Positions 1 to 12,320 of a stretch of 64,000 bases of DNA are shown piece after piece. The notes below the pieces were generated by a model, which did no database searches, was not told the DNA's origin, and saw only the letters and a program-made list of their open reading frames with translations. The stretch's first letter is position 1; every line of letters starts with the position of its first letter. The stretch is from Rhyacichthys aspro (Eukaryota > Chordata > Actinopteri > Gobiiformes > Rhyacichthyidae), in assembly GCA_036850595.1 (NCBI GenBank), contig CM072165.1, positions 9,248,109 to 9,312,108 of the forward strand, in the 5' to 3' direction. A program made the translations under genes and the position numbers.

Positions 1-1080
1 AATCTAAATTCCTTTCCTGTGATGGGTTTTCACACTCCAGTCAAACAGCTGTGAACAATGAAGGAGTACCACACAATGGTGCCCACGGTTTGCCCACCAT
101 ATGTCACGGCCAACTGTTGCTTTGTGTAAATTGTACAATTAGAGGTAATGAAACGTGCAGCTTTTGAAAATGGATAAAACAAAAAAAACAACACAAAACA
201 AAACTTAGTAACTTCCTTCCTTCACATTTGTCTTTTTCAGCCTTCATTTGCCCCTTGGATGGTCCCATTTTCCGAGTTAGGGAGTCATTCTTCTGACTAT
301 GTGCTTTCTGCACATAGTCATGCTTTTCTGTACTTCAGAAAAGGTAAGATAATATTCACAGATTGACTCAAAAGTACATTTTTTGTTGGGATATAACAAG
401 TCAAAGTTACACCTGTTTTGAATCAAGGCTCCATTCGACTTTACATAATTACAATTTGAGATAATCTATCTGACATGTTTAGGTATTCAGAGGTTTAAAT
501 ACTCAATGGCTCTCTTAAACGAATTAATGGCTTCATTGTGACTATATGATGCTGTGGTTTTGCCTTCTGACTCAGATCTCTTGTGTTATGGCAAGAAAAA
601 CTGCAAGTTGCAATCATCAGCAACAAGAGTAGTATTTTTGAATGGTTTTTGGTGGTATCTGCTGTTGAAAGTGTACATTACAATTCCACATTAGAGTGTG
701 TAAACCCGCTGAAGGAACATGTCTGTTAACCAACCATTTGCACAAATAATTTGAAAGAAAAACTAATTAGTTTATAAACTTTCAGTGATGATTGTGTGTA
801 AAAAAGAGCTGCAGTGCTCAGTTTGTCCTCTTTGGGCTGTAGACTCAGGAAGGCAGATTGTTTTTATGTGATTCTGACCAATGTCCATTATGTTCATCTT
901 TTTACTATAATCTACCAATTAATCTGAAAAAAATAAACCATCTATTTTGGTGCCATGTCGATGATTAATAAAATAAAATAAAATAGAAAATTGTTTGCCA
1001 AATTCTAAACAGAGCTTCCGAGCAGATGTCTTTTCTTGGAAACACAAAATTGTCCGACATTAATTTGTATTTTGAGGAAG
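1..1080. other. AT-rich intergenic spacer
   Basis: No supported gene. The sequence is AT-rich with short A/T runs and a small AATAAAATAAAA-type simple repeat near 968-988. Open frames are short and lack domains. Confidence 0.5.
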
Positions 1081-1530
1081 GCAGGAAAAAGTCAAGGGAT
1101 AAATAAATGAGAACTGGGGGAATATATACCTGAAGGTTTATTAGGCTAGTGTGCAATCTCAGGCTGCTTGCTCAGGGAAATGTGTGGCCCCAGGCTGTAT
1201 CCTTCCCCGTGGCTGCTCACAGAGAGATACTGCAAAGCGTAAAAGGAGGATGTCTGCGTGTAAGCGGGGCGAGAGGATTGGAAGAGGTTGGGAGTGTGAA
1301 AAGAAGGGAACGAAGCGGCTAATACTTGAGACGAGGCCGGGTTTAATGGAAAATCTTGTACGTGTGCGGTAATGAGTTTACTTATTAGTAAATCACGACT
1401 GCGTGCTCTTCAATGCATGAAACCGTGCCGCGAAATCCATCAACCCACTCAGTAATTTAGACGGAGAATGAGGAAAGGCTCGAGTCATTCAGGTATGTCA
1501 ATTAGGGAGCGCCAAGAATAGTGTCATGAT
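1081..1530. promoter_or_regulatory. Candidate non-coding regulatory island
   Basis: Base composition becomes balanced and CpGs appear, unlike both flanks. It holds a perfect inverted repeat, TTTACT-TATT-AGTAAA, at 1377-1392 and a homeodomain-like TCAATTAG near 1498-1505. The 73-codon plus-strand frame (1151-1372) has no recognisable domain. The regulatory role is inferred from composition and motifs only. Confidence 0.35.
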
Positions 1531-2990
1531 GAATGTCTTAAGCAGTTATTTATTTATTAAGAGTTGAGTTGGCAAGAAAAAAAAAGAAAATATTTGCCCT
1601 CGTGTGATAATATTCTTCAGTTCAATGGGATTCCTAAAGCTTAAGATGTTCATACATATCTTTTTTTTCTTTTTAATGATGTTCAGTGGGGCAAATAAAT
1701 ACATAAATACATGCATTGCAAATACATAAATAAATAAAGTCGACTCTAGTTTTAAAGGTGCAGTGTCGGCAAAATTGCAGACTGCAGCTCTTATATTTGG
1801 TTGACGATAAATTTACATAATGCATTTTCCAGAGAATTCATACCAGATTATTTGTTACAATCAAAACAGAATGTTTCTCCGAAAGCAATGCTCACTTTGT
1901 CCGCACTGGGCTGTTGTAATGGAACTGTTATTAAATTTGATCAATGTATTCCAGTCAAATAATATACTAAATGCTACCGTTTTTGTTTTGTTTTTTTTTG
2001 CAAATTCCCAATCATAAAAGAGCAGTTGCAGTGCATGTGGGATAAGCATTATACACACAGTTAACGATCAGGATATATACACAATTATTTTTAGTTACAC
2101 AAACAACTACTCAACTTTCAACTTTTTATTAAGAAATACTTATTTAAGAGTGTAGGCAAAATTGGCGAGTCCTGGTAATCAGTAGACTGATTGGATGCAT
2201 TTTAATGATGTAATGTTAATGATATAATGTCAACGTATTGTTTCAGATCCAATTTTATGTTTTTTGTCTTTCGGAGCCTTAGGTCTTCAAAGCAGTCCAC
2301 TATTTATCCTATTCTCTTAAATGACTTCCAGTTGCCTAACATACCATTACAAACATTGACTATGATCAAAAATGGCTACATATGACTATAATTTTAAGTT
2401 AAAAGGCACTTCTCTTTTTCAGCTTAATTAAATCCCAAGGGATAAATTCAATCATTAGGTCTTAAATTCAAATGACTGGATTTAGACTTCCATTGATTGA
2501 TTGTACAGTCTTATAGCAGTCGCAAAGAAGGAGATTTTGAGGCATTCCATCCAGCAGCTTACAAACACACTCAAAAGCTGAGTGCAGGAGATGGTCCATG
2601 TTGTGCAATAAACACTGATATGATGTAGAAGTCATTAGGCATGCTGGGTCTGGAGGCCTCTTAAAATTGGTCAAATAATAAGGCTACTGGATTGTATAAA
2701 AAAAAGTTAGCATTATGGAAAACACTTAGAATGGCTAGCGTTTTTATGTCCAGTATCTTTATATTTACGTATATGTTTTTTTTCTTAAATTTCAGTTGCA
2801 CTTTTAATTCAAGTATATAAAGTCGAACATCAACCAACAAGTATAACAACACACAGTAAATACAGATTTTCTATCTACTGAACCATTCATTTCTGGATCT
2901 GCTGCTGTTTACATCTTACAAATCCTTACCTGACTTTATTTTCCAGTTCAGACCCTCACCACCTTCTCCCCAAAAACTGACCACCTGTTC
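1531..2990. other. AT-rich intergenic spacer
   Basis: Contains A/T runs and an ATAAATACATAAATA-like simple stretch around 1695-1738. Nothing gene-like or structured was seen. Confidence 0.5.
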
Positions 2991-2994
2991 CTCT

Positions 2995-3310
2995 GCACCT
3001 TTAATTTCCACAGCCATATGCTAATCCTCAGCTATGGAGTAGCCTAAGCGTATACGGCTCATGAATAACCCATCGCATTAATTCCCCCATTTCCCTCAAA
3101 CATTCCGCTTCTTTATTTATTTGTGGAGCCTGCATGTCTAATAGGAGACATCAATCATGATTAAAGTGGAAATACGACGTGTCGAGACGGGAGTTTATTT
3201 ACATACACGCTTTAATCCCAGAAGAATCAAGGTTTTTGATTCTCGCGGCATTTACATTGTGTCTATTTTAAAACGCAATTCCCCACGGATGGGTGTAATC
3301 GATGTTGGCA
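2995..3310. promoter_or_regulatory. Candidate non-coding regulatory island
   Basis: A compact, high-complexity block with a POU-like ATGCTAAT at 3018-3025, a Pbx/Hox-like TCAATCATGATTAA at 3151-3164, and CpGs (cgtatacgg, acgacgtgtcgagacg) that stand out from the AT-rich flanks. No coding potential. A developmental enhancer is inferred; conservation is untested. Confidence 0.4.
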
Positions 3311-6100
3311 CAGCACATGGGTTAAGATAAATATTCTGATGAGGTGTTACTGGACATATAAATGGAATATGAAAGCTTCATGATAAATACAGAGTGAAGA
3401 AATGGGCAGACATCAAAATAAATGGTTGTCAAGAATGGACCAACATAGCAACACCTTTACTGAAGTTGTTACCACAGCAACATTTGTATGGACAACCAAT
3501 CCGATAACTGTGACTTGCTTTAATTGGCTTGTAGCAAGAGAAATACAGAGATTTTTTTTATCTTTGATGCCTTCCAATAAGACAATAGACTGCATTTAAA
3601 AACTCAAAGTAGATGGAGAACTACCAAGTATGTATTTACGGCTTTCCTCCATCGTCCTAACCCTACGTCACCTGCAACAAGACGACCCAAACTATAGTAT
3701 ACACCGTGACCTGGCTTTGGACGTCCCAGGATGAATTCAGAAATAAAATGGGGATCATAGAGTAGTAAGGATTTGCCTTGTGGGAAAGACTTTCCATACG
3801 CTGCATTTATGTACACGTCCTTACTGTTGTGACTTTCCATAGTCCTACGTACTTTTTTGACCTATAGTAATTACCCAAAAAGCACCATGTGTAGGTGTCA
3901 GTTCTGTTGAGTTTAGCACCTGAATAAAAATTTTCAGTATTTTTCACATATTTGATATTTATAATGTGCAATGTGTGTATATTATTGTAGTTACTAAAAA
4001 AACAACAAGAACTAATTTTTTTGTCCCTATAAGATGATATGAGATGAAAGATTCTGATTGAAATCTAATAAGGAAGAAAAATATATTGATAATTTATTGT
4101 TATCGCAGTATTATCAATTGCAATATTTGTATCATAAAGTACTCATACTTGTATTCCAATATTGTTATAGATATATACTTTTTGCCTTAAATTGAACTAT
4201 AGCCTTGAATTTCAGTTAACATTTTTACAAGGTCACATTCAAATATTGCAGGTCTTATCGTTTTATTGAAATATTCAAAATATTTATTGGATATTGTGTG
4301 TTGTTTTAATATTGATTTGAAGACAGATTTAAGTAACTTTTACCATCACCTTTATGCATTTGTAGCTACCCAATAGCTTGCTAACGGTCATGAATGGCTA
4401 TAAACACCATATAGTTTGTAAAGCATGCTACAATTGGCCTTCATTTTTTTATTGTTTTTTTCAGATATAGTTTATAAATTGTCTTGTGGTTGCACAACAA
4501 ACAATGTCATCTTTTGTCTTCTCTTTTGTGCAACCACCAATTTTGCCATGGCCTTGATTGTTGCACTCACAGCAGGCAAAATGGCACACTGTGAAGGGTA
4601 CTTCAGAGTTTAGTAATCTGTTTTCAAAGTATGAAATGCCTGAATTCTTGTTCTTTTTGGTATAAACCAGATCCCCCCCTTTTTGGTCTGAGCAGTATGT
4701 TACTAGAGCTCGATGTTTCTTTTAAGTTTACCCAGCACAAGCATTTTTGTGTGTATTTTAATAGTAAATTAGGCCTTAATTGGTAATCATATGCTGCCGT
4801 ATGTACTAGTTTTCCCATCTGGGACTGAGCACTGTTCTTTTACTGCGGATGTAAAGGGCTCAAAATAGCTCAAGCACTAACGTTTTGCTCTTTGTTGTAT
4901 TTACAGTCCCCATGTGTTCCCAACTTTGATCCTGTTGTTATTTTTGTAACACACATGTGGGCTGTATCTCGAGTGAGCCTATGTAAACACGTAATGGTAT
5001 ATTGATTCTTTCATAGTCTTTTACGGCATGTGTAAAGAGTGGTTTCTTCTGACTGTTTGTCCATGTGCGGAGAAAAGAGGAGGCCTTTTCTGTCAAGCCA
5101 ATTTGCTCTCCTTGCACAGACAATCACGACTGTGAGGCAGTGCAAAAGCAAAATATGAATCACTTACCAGCACAGCTCTGAAGAAGAAAAAAGGACTTGA
5201 CAGCATCAGCACATTCCAGCGCCGTGCTGCTATCTCATATCACGCAGCTATCTGATGATTCTGATATTGTAGATTTCTTTATCAAATAAACATGGGGCGG
5301 AAAGAAGAGAAGACCTGGGCCAGCGTTGCAGGAGTGGGCTGAGATTCAATCACATTCTCTCACCAAAGTAAAAAAAGCAAATTGGATTGGATCATCAAAG
5401 CCAAATATTTGGACTGGTGTGTGTAATTTGAGTGGACACCAACCCATTTATCTGCTTGTCTGAAATGTAGAATTTCAAGAGCAAGATATTGCATTGGCTC
5501 GACTACTGTTGAGCCACAGAACCCACTGTTTGACTAATTTAAACCATTCTATGCCAATGAAACTGGGAGCCAAAAACATTAAATAGACACCAATGAACTT
5601 TGTGAAAGTCAGATTAATGTATACATGAACTAATCTAAATATCCTTTGCTTTGAAATGTCTCGACTAGATTTAGCTTTTAGATATCATGCTGCCAGTCAT
5701 GCAATTTTAACAGATCCTTCCTAATCCTAACATTTAATCAGACATTTAGTAGGCGGGAATAAAGATGTGTGTTTAAAAAAGTTTGAATAACGGAAAATAC
5801 AGTAGAAACTAGCCAAAATATCTTACATGTTACGCTACAGTGGCCTAAACTGTGCTTTAAGGTTTGGAGTTTCACATTATACTTCGAATTTGATTTTGGG
5901 AGAACCAAAAGAGCTGCAGTGCTGGTGGATGAGATAGCATATCTTTTAGATTTCTGCTGTAAAAACAGACAGCCTTTGTATTTTGAGATGTATCAGTGTT
6001 GGCCGAGCATCCCTTCATTGGTGCACACTTTCTTGGCATTGATTTTATGCCGGATGAAAAGCAGCAGAGTCCGGTCTGAATGCACCTTTTGAACAATGCT
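3311..6100. other. AT-rich intergenic spacer
   Basis: Low-information sequence with long A/T-rich runs, notably 3900-4330. The only structure picked out is the 12-bp inverted repeat annotated separately. Frames of 60-78 codons are not convincing. Confidence 0.5.
4486..4537. repeat. 12-bp perfect inverted repeat (hairpin)
   Basis: GTGGTTGCACAA at 4486-4497 is exactly complementary to TTGTGCAACCAC at 4526-4537, with a 28-base spacer. Weaker pairing continues outside the arms. The loop is pyrimidine-rich. The arms are too short for a typical microRNA precursor and no known microRNA seed was recognised. Confidence 0.5.
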
Positions 6101-6109
6101 CGGGCTTTA

Positions 6110-7030
6110 TAGTTTCAAATGAAAAGCGACTGTTTCGGTGTGTATCTTAGATGTGAGAGCCAGAAGACCCTCTCTCACAGATGTTGTCCTTCGAGGAGAT
6201 TCGGTACCCTCAAGAGCATGTACCAAAAGGCTGACCGGCCTTGGCGCTTTTGTTTAGATGTGATTCATGTTTGTTGGTGGTTCTGCGGACCTTGATGAAA
6301 TGTTGGTCGACCGTCTGAGGGACAAATAACCTTAGACGAAGCACACAGACAATAACTTTTGTTTGTTTCCTCAACAAAGCTTCGAGATAGAGGAGAGTGA
6401 GTTGAAACTGCAGGCCGAGTTGTACATAGATAACATTTTCTTGTGAGATGATTGTCTTGGTCTTGTCTTGTAAGAGCGGAATCCGAGGATCTTCTCCCAG
6501 ACAAACCTGCGAATGTACAACCGAAATGCTCCTTTTGTATTACTCACCAGTCAGTCCTGAGGTTGCCCAAGTTTATTGTGGTAATTCCTCTTCTGAATTC
6601 AGCTCACATCTGGTCAATCCCGCCTCACACGGACCAGATTTTGTTGAATAAAATCAAGATTTACAGCTTGGAGAAGTTGCCTAAACTCGATAACTTTCGT
6701 CAGCCTTCTCCGTGCTGGTATCGGTAATTCCCAGGTGGCGCGTTAGGGGCGGGTGGACCGAATCAGAGTGGATTTCCTTTGGGGACATTAAAGGAAAGCG
6801 CTGTCTTGGCCCTCTGGGGAGCGGCGCTGATGACATCATGACTGCAAGTGCAATGGTACGCCACTCCGAGCCCATTAAATCAGATAGCATGATAATTTAG
6901 TCTAATTTGCCGTCAGTCCCCGCTAATTGCATCTGACTGTGGACTCCGGAGAGTATTGTAATTCGCTTTCTGCTGGTTAAAGTGACTGTGATGGGCTGTG
7001 CTTGAACTCGTTTAATGGCAGGTGAGATGT
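6110..7030. promoter_or_regulatory. Candidate non-coding regulatory island
   Basis: Balanced composition over about 0.9 kb. The densest part is 6720-6960, with TGACATCATG (CRE/AP-1-like) at 6831-6840, a TAATTGCAT homeodomain/POU-like site at 6924-6932, and a GC-rich run around 6725-6830. Overlapping frames on both strands of 60-90 codons suggest a stop-poor non-coding block, not a gene. Confidence 0.4.
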
Positions 7031-7458
7031 GATTGGTTTGGTCTTTTTCATTTGCTTATATTATTATTTATAAGAATTGTACACTTGTTTTGCTTGTTTC
7101 TGACAATATCTTATTTCAAAAGCAGAGTTGAGGGTTGCTGCACAAAGTACTCCAGTATGATACTTTTCAATTAAAATTTAAATATGTAAAATGTAATTGT
7201 CAATACAATATAAAAATATATTGCATCTGAAACTCTGGATTACTTTTGAGTTATTCCAATTGAACTCCTTTTGCTTATGTAGGTATTTAGTAGATTTATA
7301 TAGTTTATCATGCATATGTTTGCAAATTAATCTACAAAAAATATATATTTACAATAAAACAAAGCAATTCTCTTTTTTTGGCGGGTTTTTTATTTGCATT
7401 TGCAACTGAGCTACTGTGACAACACAATTCTGTTTGTGGATTAATAAAGTTAAGTTGA
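7031..7458. other. AT-rich spacer
   Basis: Very AT-rich; no gene or clear motif cluster. It directly abuts the mobile element that begins at 7459. Confidence 0.5.
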
Positions 7459-7789
7459 CAGTGCTGTGAAAAAGTGTTTGCCCCTTCTTGATTTCTCTTT
7501 TTTTTTTTTTTTTTTTTTTGCACATTTGTCATACTTGAATGTTTCTGATCAACAAACAAATTTAAATATTAGACAAACATAACTCAAGTAAACAACAAAT
7601 TAAGTTTTTAAGTTTTTTATTTATTTAGTGTGAAAAACCCTACCAAGCCTTATGTGAAAAAGTAATTGCCCCTTCTGTTATATCATGAATTAACTGTGAT
7701 TAATCACATTTCGTTGTTTGCCTGATTACTGCCAGACCTGTTGAATCAAGAAATCACTTAAATAGAACCTCTCTGACAAAGTGAAAAAT
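7459..7789 (+). mobile_element. Truncated terminal-repeat DNA element, copy 1
   Basis: Starts CAGTGCTGTGAAAAAGTG followed by TTGCCCC, then a 22-base T tract (7498-7519) and an internal 'gtgaaaaagtaattgcccc' block near 7653. This matches a dispersed element I recall from fish genomes and the terminus of the copy at 41840. No matching right terminus is seen, so it appears to be a 5' portion. Superfamily not assigned. Confidence 0.65.
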
Positions 7790-8149
7790 ACTTTAAGTGC
7801 ACTTCTTCTTCAGCAGTGATGTAGAAACAGGAAGTAAAGAAAGTTGTAATGGATTCTATGGAGCTTTAAATTTCTATTTTTTCCAAGATAGACAAATACA
7901 GACATATTTTGGAGTTGCTATACACTACTGAAAACGTCTTCATTGTCGTGCTCATTTTGCACAATGTATTATTAAAACAAGCCCCTGCAGTGATGCCTGT
8001 TTTCACATAATATAACTGCAATCTGATTACATCGTGAATTTTCTCTTCTGCACTGGGACAAATTACTTTATTAGTATATCAGGATCCCAGTATTACATTA
8101 CTCCCCGAGCTTCTTCGACAACACATGTAACATAAGATAAAATGACCAG
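7790..8149. other. AT-rich spacer
   Basis: No gene, repeat or clear motif cluster was seen; it may include degenerate tail sequence of the element to the left. Confidence 0.4.
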
Positions 8150-8570
8150 ACTGTACTGTGATCAAGCTCGTCAAATCCGAAGCGTCGAAACCGTTTAGCG
8201 CTCAGCCAACCACGAGACGCTTCTTCCGTGAACAAATGATGTCCCTCACTGCCCCTTTCTCTTTTCTTTCCTAATTTCTTTTATCATTTTTTGTTCCGTC
8301 TCCCTTCGGCGCCTCGTAGAGCTCTGTGCTGTGTTTGAGATCTCACTGGCTGACAGGTTGTCACAGATAATAAGTTTTAATTCCCCGTGTGGGACCTAAA
8401 CTCACTCGCCTTGTAATTTCCTCATAATTTTATTCCCTTTTGAAGCCCTTGAATGTAGATTGGTGAGATGTCAGTTATAAGTGCGCTAAGCCGAGATTGT
8501 AATGCATTCCTCTGCTCTAATGCGGGACCCTTTGTCAAATTAACGGCGATGAGGAACATTCTTTTGTGTT
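8150..8570. promoter_or_regulatory. Candidate non-coding regulatory island
   Basis: CpG-bearing (cgtcaaatccgaagcgtcg) and balanced. Opposed Meis/TGIF-like cores form TGACAGGTTGTCA at 8351-8363, followed by GATAATAAG and CATAATTTTAT (Hox/Cdx-like). No open frame of note. Regulatory role inferred. Confidence 0.4.
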
Positions 8571-8803
8571 TTGAGTCTAATATTTCTATGTCACAAGTGC
8601 AGTATGTGTGAGTGTCTCCACTTATTTGTTTCAGAATATTACTAGCTGTGATTTAGCTTATGATCGAACAGATGTGTTTTTTTTGGTAAATAGAAAACAA
8701 AAAGTTCCTATTTTTGAGTAGTTTGGGTCATTAGGGGGCTTTGACGCAACAAAAATAGGTGTCTTTTCACCTAAAACGATGCATGAATATGAATAGACAT
8801 ATC

Positions 8804-8952
8804 ATACGTTCATTTTCTAGTACTTGTCGCAGGGTTGGAACATATTCCACTGACAGACGATCATTCACCTTCATTTTCGCACTCTGGTGGCAATTTAGAT
8901 TCACCAATTTACCCATAAATGGATGTCTTTGGAAAAAGTCCAAACCAAAGAA
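8804..8952 (+). repeat. Degenerate dispersed fish repeat fragment
   Basis: Contains, in order, 'cattttctagtacttgtcgc', 'cattcaccttcattttcgc', 'caatttagattcaccaattt' and 'ggatgtctttgga'. These match the order of a widespread fish repeat ('cattttctataccgcttatc...caatttagagtcaccaattaac...catgtctttgga'). Diverged; the family name is not assigned. Confidence 0.55.
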
Positions 8953-9019
8953 ACGTACAGCTTTTCATGTCTCGTGTGTGTAAATATGTATTCCTATTCT
9001 AAATGTATATATGACAAGA

Positions 9020-9640
9020 GCCTGCCCTAGAACATGGAGCATCTGACTTGGTCGAATCATGTGATCTCAGTCCAGCCCCTGATCCCCATTTGTCCCAGTG
9101 GTGATGTGCCTAAACGCACCACAGCCGTTCTGATGGACACTTTCCCTTCAGCTCCGCTTCACCTCTCCTACCCCTCAACGCCACTTTCCCCCCCGATCCT
9201 GAATAATAAGCCTTTCAGAAATTCTACTCAGGGATCCCGGCCCATTGGTGTGCGTGGAAGCCCAGATTTTTTTTTGCCTCTTCTCCTTTTGCTAAAGCCC
9301 CTGCTAGCCCCGGAGCTTCCAGGCCGAGGAAAAAATCACAGCTTTGTCGGCCAAGTGTAGCCAGTGTTTCAGCAGGATAAGTTGGCCAAGGGAATATGCT
9401 GTAAGTCCCGCTGAATGTAAACGAAGCACCCTTTCCTGTCACCCTCCAAGCCTGGCCTGGCTTCTGCCTTGGATGGTTGGGTAGGCATTCTCTAACCCAT
9501 AAAGGATGCAGCTGTGCTGTATAAAATGCAGAGATGGCTGCTCTGAATTCAGGCCTTTCTCGTTCCAGTGCACAATTGTCACAGATAAGTTCAGACTTTT
9601 CTGTTTTCTGTCAAGGGTTTCCATTTAATATAATTTACCC
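9020..9640. promoter_or_regulatory. Weak candidate regulatory island
   Basis: C-rich, balanced sequence with a 108-codon plus-strand frame (9034-9360) that is rich in proline and serine but has no domain or splice context. No strong motif cluster. It is listed because composition differs sharply from the AT-rich DNA to the right. Confidence 0.22.
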
Positions 9641-10580
9641 ACTTTCATTGTGGGTGGAAAATGACTAAAAAGAAAGAAAAAAACAATGAGCTAATGGATA
9701 GCTCACAGCAAATAACTGGGAGCTAATAACTCACACCACAAAGCATTAGTTAGTTAGTATTTGCAACAACTTAATTCATCCTTAATTCATCATTTACAAA
9801 GCATTAATCCAACATTAATAATCACTGTGACATTATAAAAATTGTTATAAATGTTTTAGTCTTAACAAAATGTATAAACATATACATGATATTTCAGCGT
9901 CTATAAATAGTTTATCAATGAATTAATTGTTAATTAAACATCTAGTAATGCTTAACTACTGTTTTGTTGTGTGAGTTGTGTTACCAGCTAATGTAATATA
10001 TTGTCATTGGAGCTTATATTATCATTGTACTGCACTTTATTTCTCACTGTCCCCATTTTTCTGAAAATATGTCTTTAAGCAATAAAATAAGTGTTTTGTG
10101 TGATTTTGGTATCATCTCTAAAATGACTGAAGTATGGCAAGTCTAATGAATCCAAATCATATCAACAAACCTTACCTATTAAATCAACAAACAGTCATAT
10201 AGCTGGGTTTTCTTTTCTGGTCTGATAAAGGGAAATGGAAAATGTATTTTCCAATTTGTTGCAAAACTGATAAAATGGGACAACCTAGATGCTGACTGAA
10301 AAGGTAAAATGATATGGAGCTTGCATGAATGGCAAAAAAAAAACTCTATTGTGTCTAGTGTGGTCTGTAAGTGCATGGAAAATCTAGTTCAAATAACAAG
10401 AGAACTTTTATCTTTCATTGTAGCCAGAGTCTTTTGGCTCTGTTTTGCTACTTTGAGTTTACAGATTTTTAAAGAAGAGTGTAATTTTATTGTTATTAAA
10501 ATATGAAGCTATTTAACTCTTATTTTAGGTCAAATACAGTCTATCACTTCTTCTTCTTGATTGATTCTAATCAGTTTTCT
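9641..10580. other. AT-rich intergenic spacer
   Basis: Runs of TTAATTCAT/CATTAAT-type sequence around 9760-9960, otherwise featureless. No gene. Confidence 0.5.
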
Positions 10581-10595
10581 GCATAATAACAACTG

Positions 10596-10689
10596 TTCCA
10601 GGTCGCAGGGTCAGCAGTCTGAGCAGAAATGCAAGACTTCCCTCTCCCCAGACACTTCCTGGAGAATACCATAGCATTCCTAGAAATAA
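10596..10689 (-). pseudogene. Non-LTR retrotransposon ORF2 C-terminal fragment
   Basis: The minus strand of this segment reads GEGSLAFLLRLLTLRPG, close to the C-terminal tail (GE-rEVWASLLRLLPPRPG-type) that I recall from an abundant fish LINE ORF2. It is only about 30 codons, with no flanking reverse-transcriptase sequence, so it is a dead fragment. A second copy of the same region lies at 61586-61806. Confidence 0.6.
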
Positions 10690-10789
10690 CCCATTAGAGC
10701 TCATATCATTTGAAACAAAACCCATCTATAAACTATTTCTAAAGCCTTAATAAGGGTAGACTTTAATGTGAGTGGTGCTGAATTCTTGT

Positions 10790-11560
10790 TTTACTGGAAA
10801 AACAGGAGCTGACACCTTCCACCTATAACCGGAATAATCCACCGAGGATGTTTTTTGTCACATGGGTGGATTATTGCGGCGAAGAGCGATGTGCATGTCT
10901 TCAGCATTAGTGCCATTTTCCGTGGGCCCTTTACTTCCGTGTCATGGGTGTTCCGAGGTGATTCCCTATGGATCCTCGGTTGATGGATGCTCTTAATGAA
11001 GGGTGTTAATTTAAAGTCACCTGCAGGCTATAGCCGTTCCATCCAGGAGGCAGCGGCGTCGCCTTCGCCAATGTTCTCTCGGCGCTGACACAGGAAGGCC
11101 CAGGGAGAAGTGAGGAGATGGAATTGGATTTGAAGCTCTGAGGCAGGTAATAAAAAGCAACACTCCCACACACCAAGGAATGTGATTTCCCCAAGTACCC
11201 CTGGCAGACATGTTGAATTTCTCGCTGTAATGTATAGGCGACCGGGCTATTCATAACAGGGGAGGCCCAAGCGAGTACACCAGCACCAGCTTGTTTTCTC
11301 ATTAAAAGAACCTTCCCTTGGTCAAAAATGCAGCCATATTTCTCAGGCAAACGTAATGCACTTTTATACTTTTATTAAATGCCGGAGCTTCAACTCGTAA
11401 CATCATCGGTTTCCATGGTAATCGTTTCTGCGCCCGGCAACCGTTTCATTTCATAAGTGATATGAAAGCCTGTTATGCAAGTATAAATGATAAGGCCCTA
11501 TTATCGGATTGAAAGCAATTTAGCATAGCAGAAAATGTGTATGCAGATGAAATGAAAGAA
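10790..11560. promoter_or_regulatory. Candidate non-coding regulatory island with inverted TAATCC sites
   Basis: Balanced composition with CpGs. AATAATCCACC at 10833-10843 and its exact complement GGTGGATTATT at 10865-10875 form an 11-bp inverted repeat containing two TAATCC (Otx/Pitx-class homeodomain) cores. The 114-codon minus-strand frame (11006-11350) shows no known domain. Enhancer role inferred. Confidence 0.42.
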
Positions 11561-12190
11561 GAAGAAGAAAAAAAAGGACAAAGTGTGGAATGTAGATGCA
11601 CAAATGCAAAATGAAATTAAGGATTTTTCAGGTTTGGTAAATTGTCCAGCACTGTTCTGGAGAAGCAAGCAGGAGTACTAACATGGAAGCTAAGGTCTAC
11701 TTTGTACAGACACATTTTATATTCAGTTAATGTGTTATTTAGCTCAGTCAGTAAACAGAACTTTTGGGGTTAAAAGGGTTATAAATAATTGTCAAGCTAG
11801 TGTTTACCTGATATTAAAACTAAGTGTTAAGAGAGCTGTCTTCTTTTTCTTTCATTTTTTTTCTTTTTTTTTTATTTAAGCATTGCAGGTGAAAAAATAT
11901 TTACAGGTGAACCATAAAATAAATTAATAAATTAAGTCTTCTTTAAAATAAGTCACTGACATGACAACTGAAAAGTCAACATGAAACTGAGACCGGTTTT
12001 ATAAAAAAAAAATCAATAGTCTGTATTGGCAAGTACTCAATTTGAAGTACTCAAAGAGTCAATATTGGGACAACATATCAGAAAAAGGACCCTGCTGACC
12101 CAGCGCTTGGAACCACACTTATTTATAAGGTTGAACAGTTGAAATTTGGCAACCAGTGACCACTGAATGGAAATATGAACCAGTGAAAGC
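11561..12190. other. AT-rich spacer
   Basis: Purine- and T-rich runs (for example around 11560 and 11840-11875). No gene or clear element. Confidence 0.5.
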
Positions 12191-12196
12191 ATTAAT

Positions 12197-12320
12197 TTAT
12201 TCATTCATTCATCTTTTACCACTTATACCATTAGGGGTCACACAGGTTAAGAGCATATTTGAGCACCTAATGAGCTAACACTTAAACACAGACACCGACA
12301 GAAATCTATTCACTCCACAC
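12197..12320 (+). repeat. Degenerate dispersed repeat fragment
   Basis: ATTCATTCATTCATCTTTTA followed by 'ccacttataccattaggggt' resembles the start of the same widespread fish repeat as 8804-8952 ('cattcattcatcttctaccgcttatcc'). The downstream part is too diverged to delimit. Confidence 0.4.

Noticed and set aside
8804..8952. Plus-strand 74-codon frame at 8759-8983 as a gene
   Set aside because: The frame lies on a degenerate dispersed repeat.
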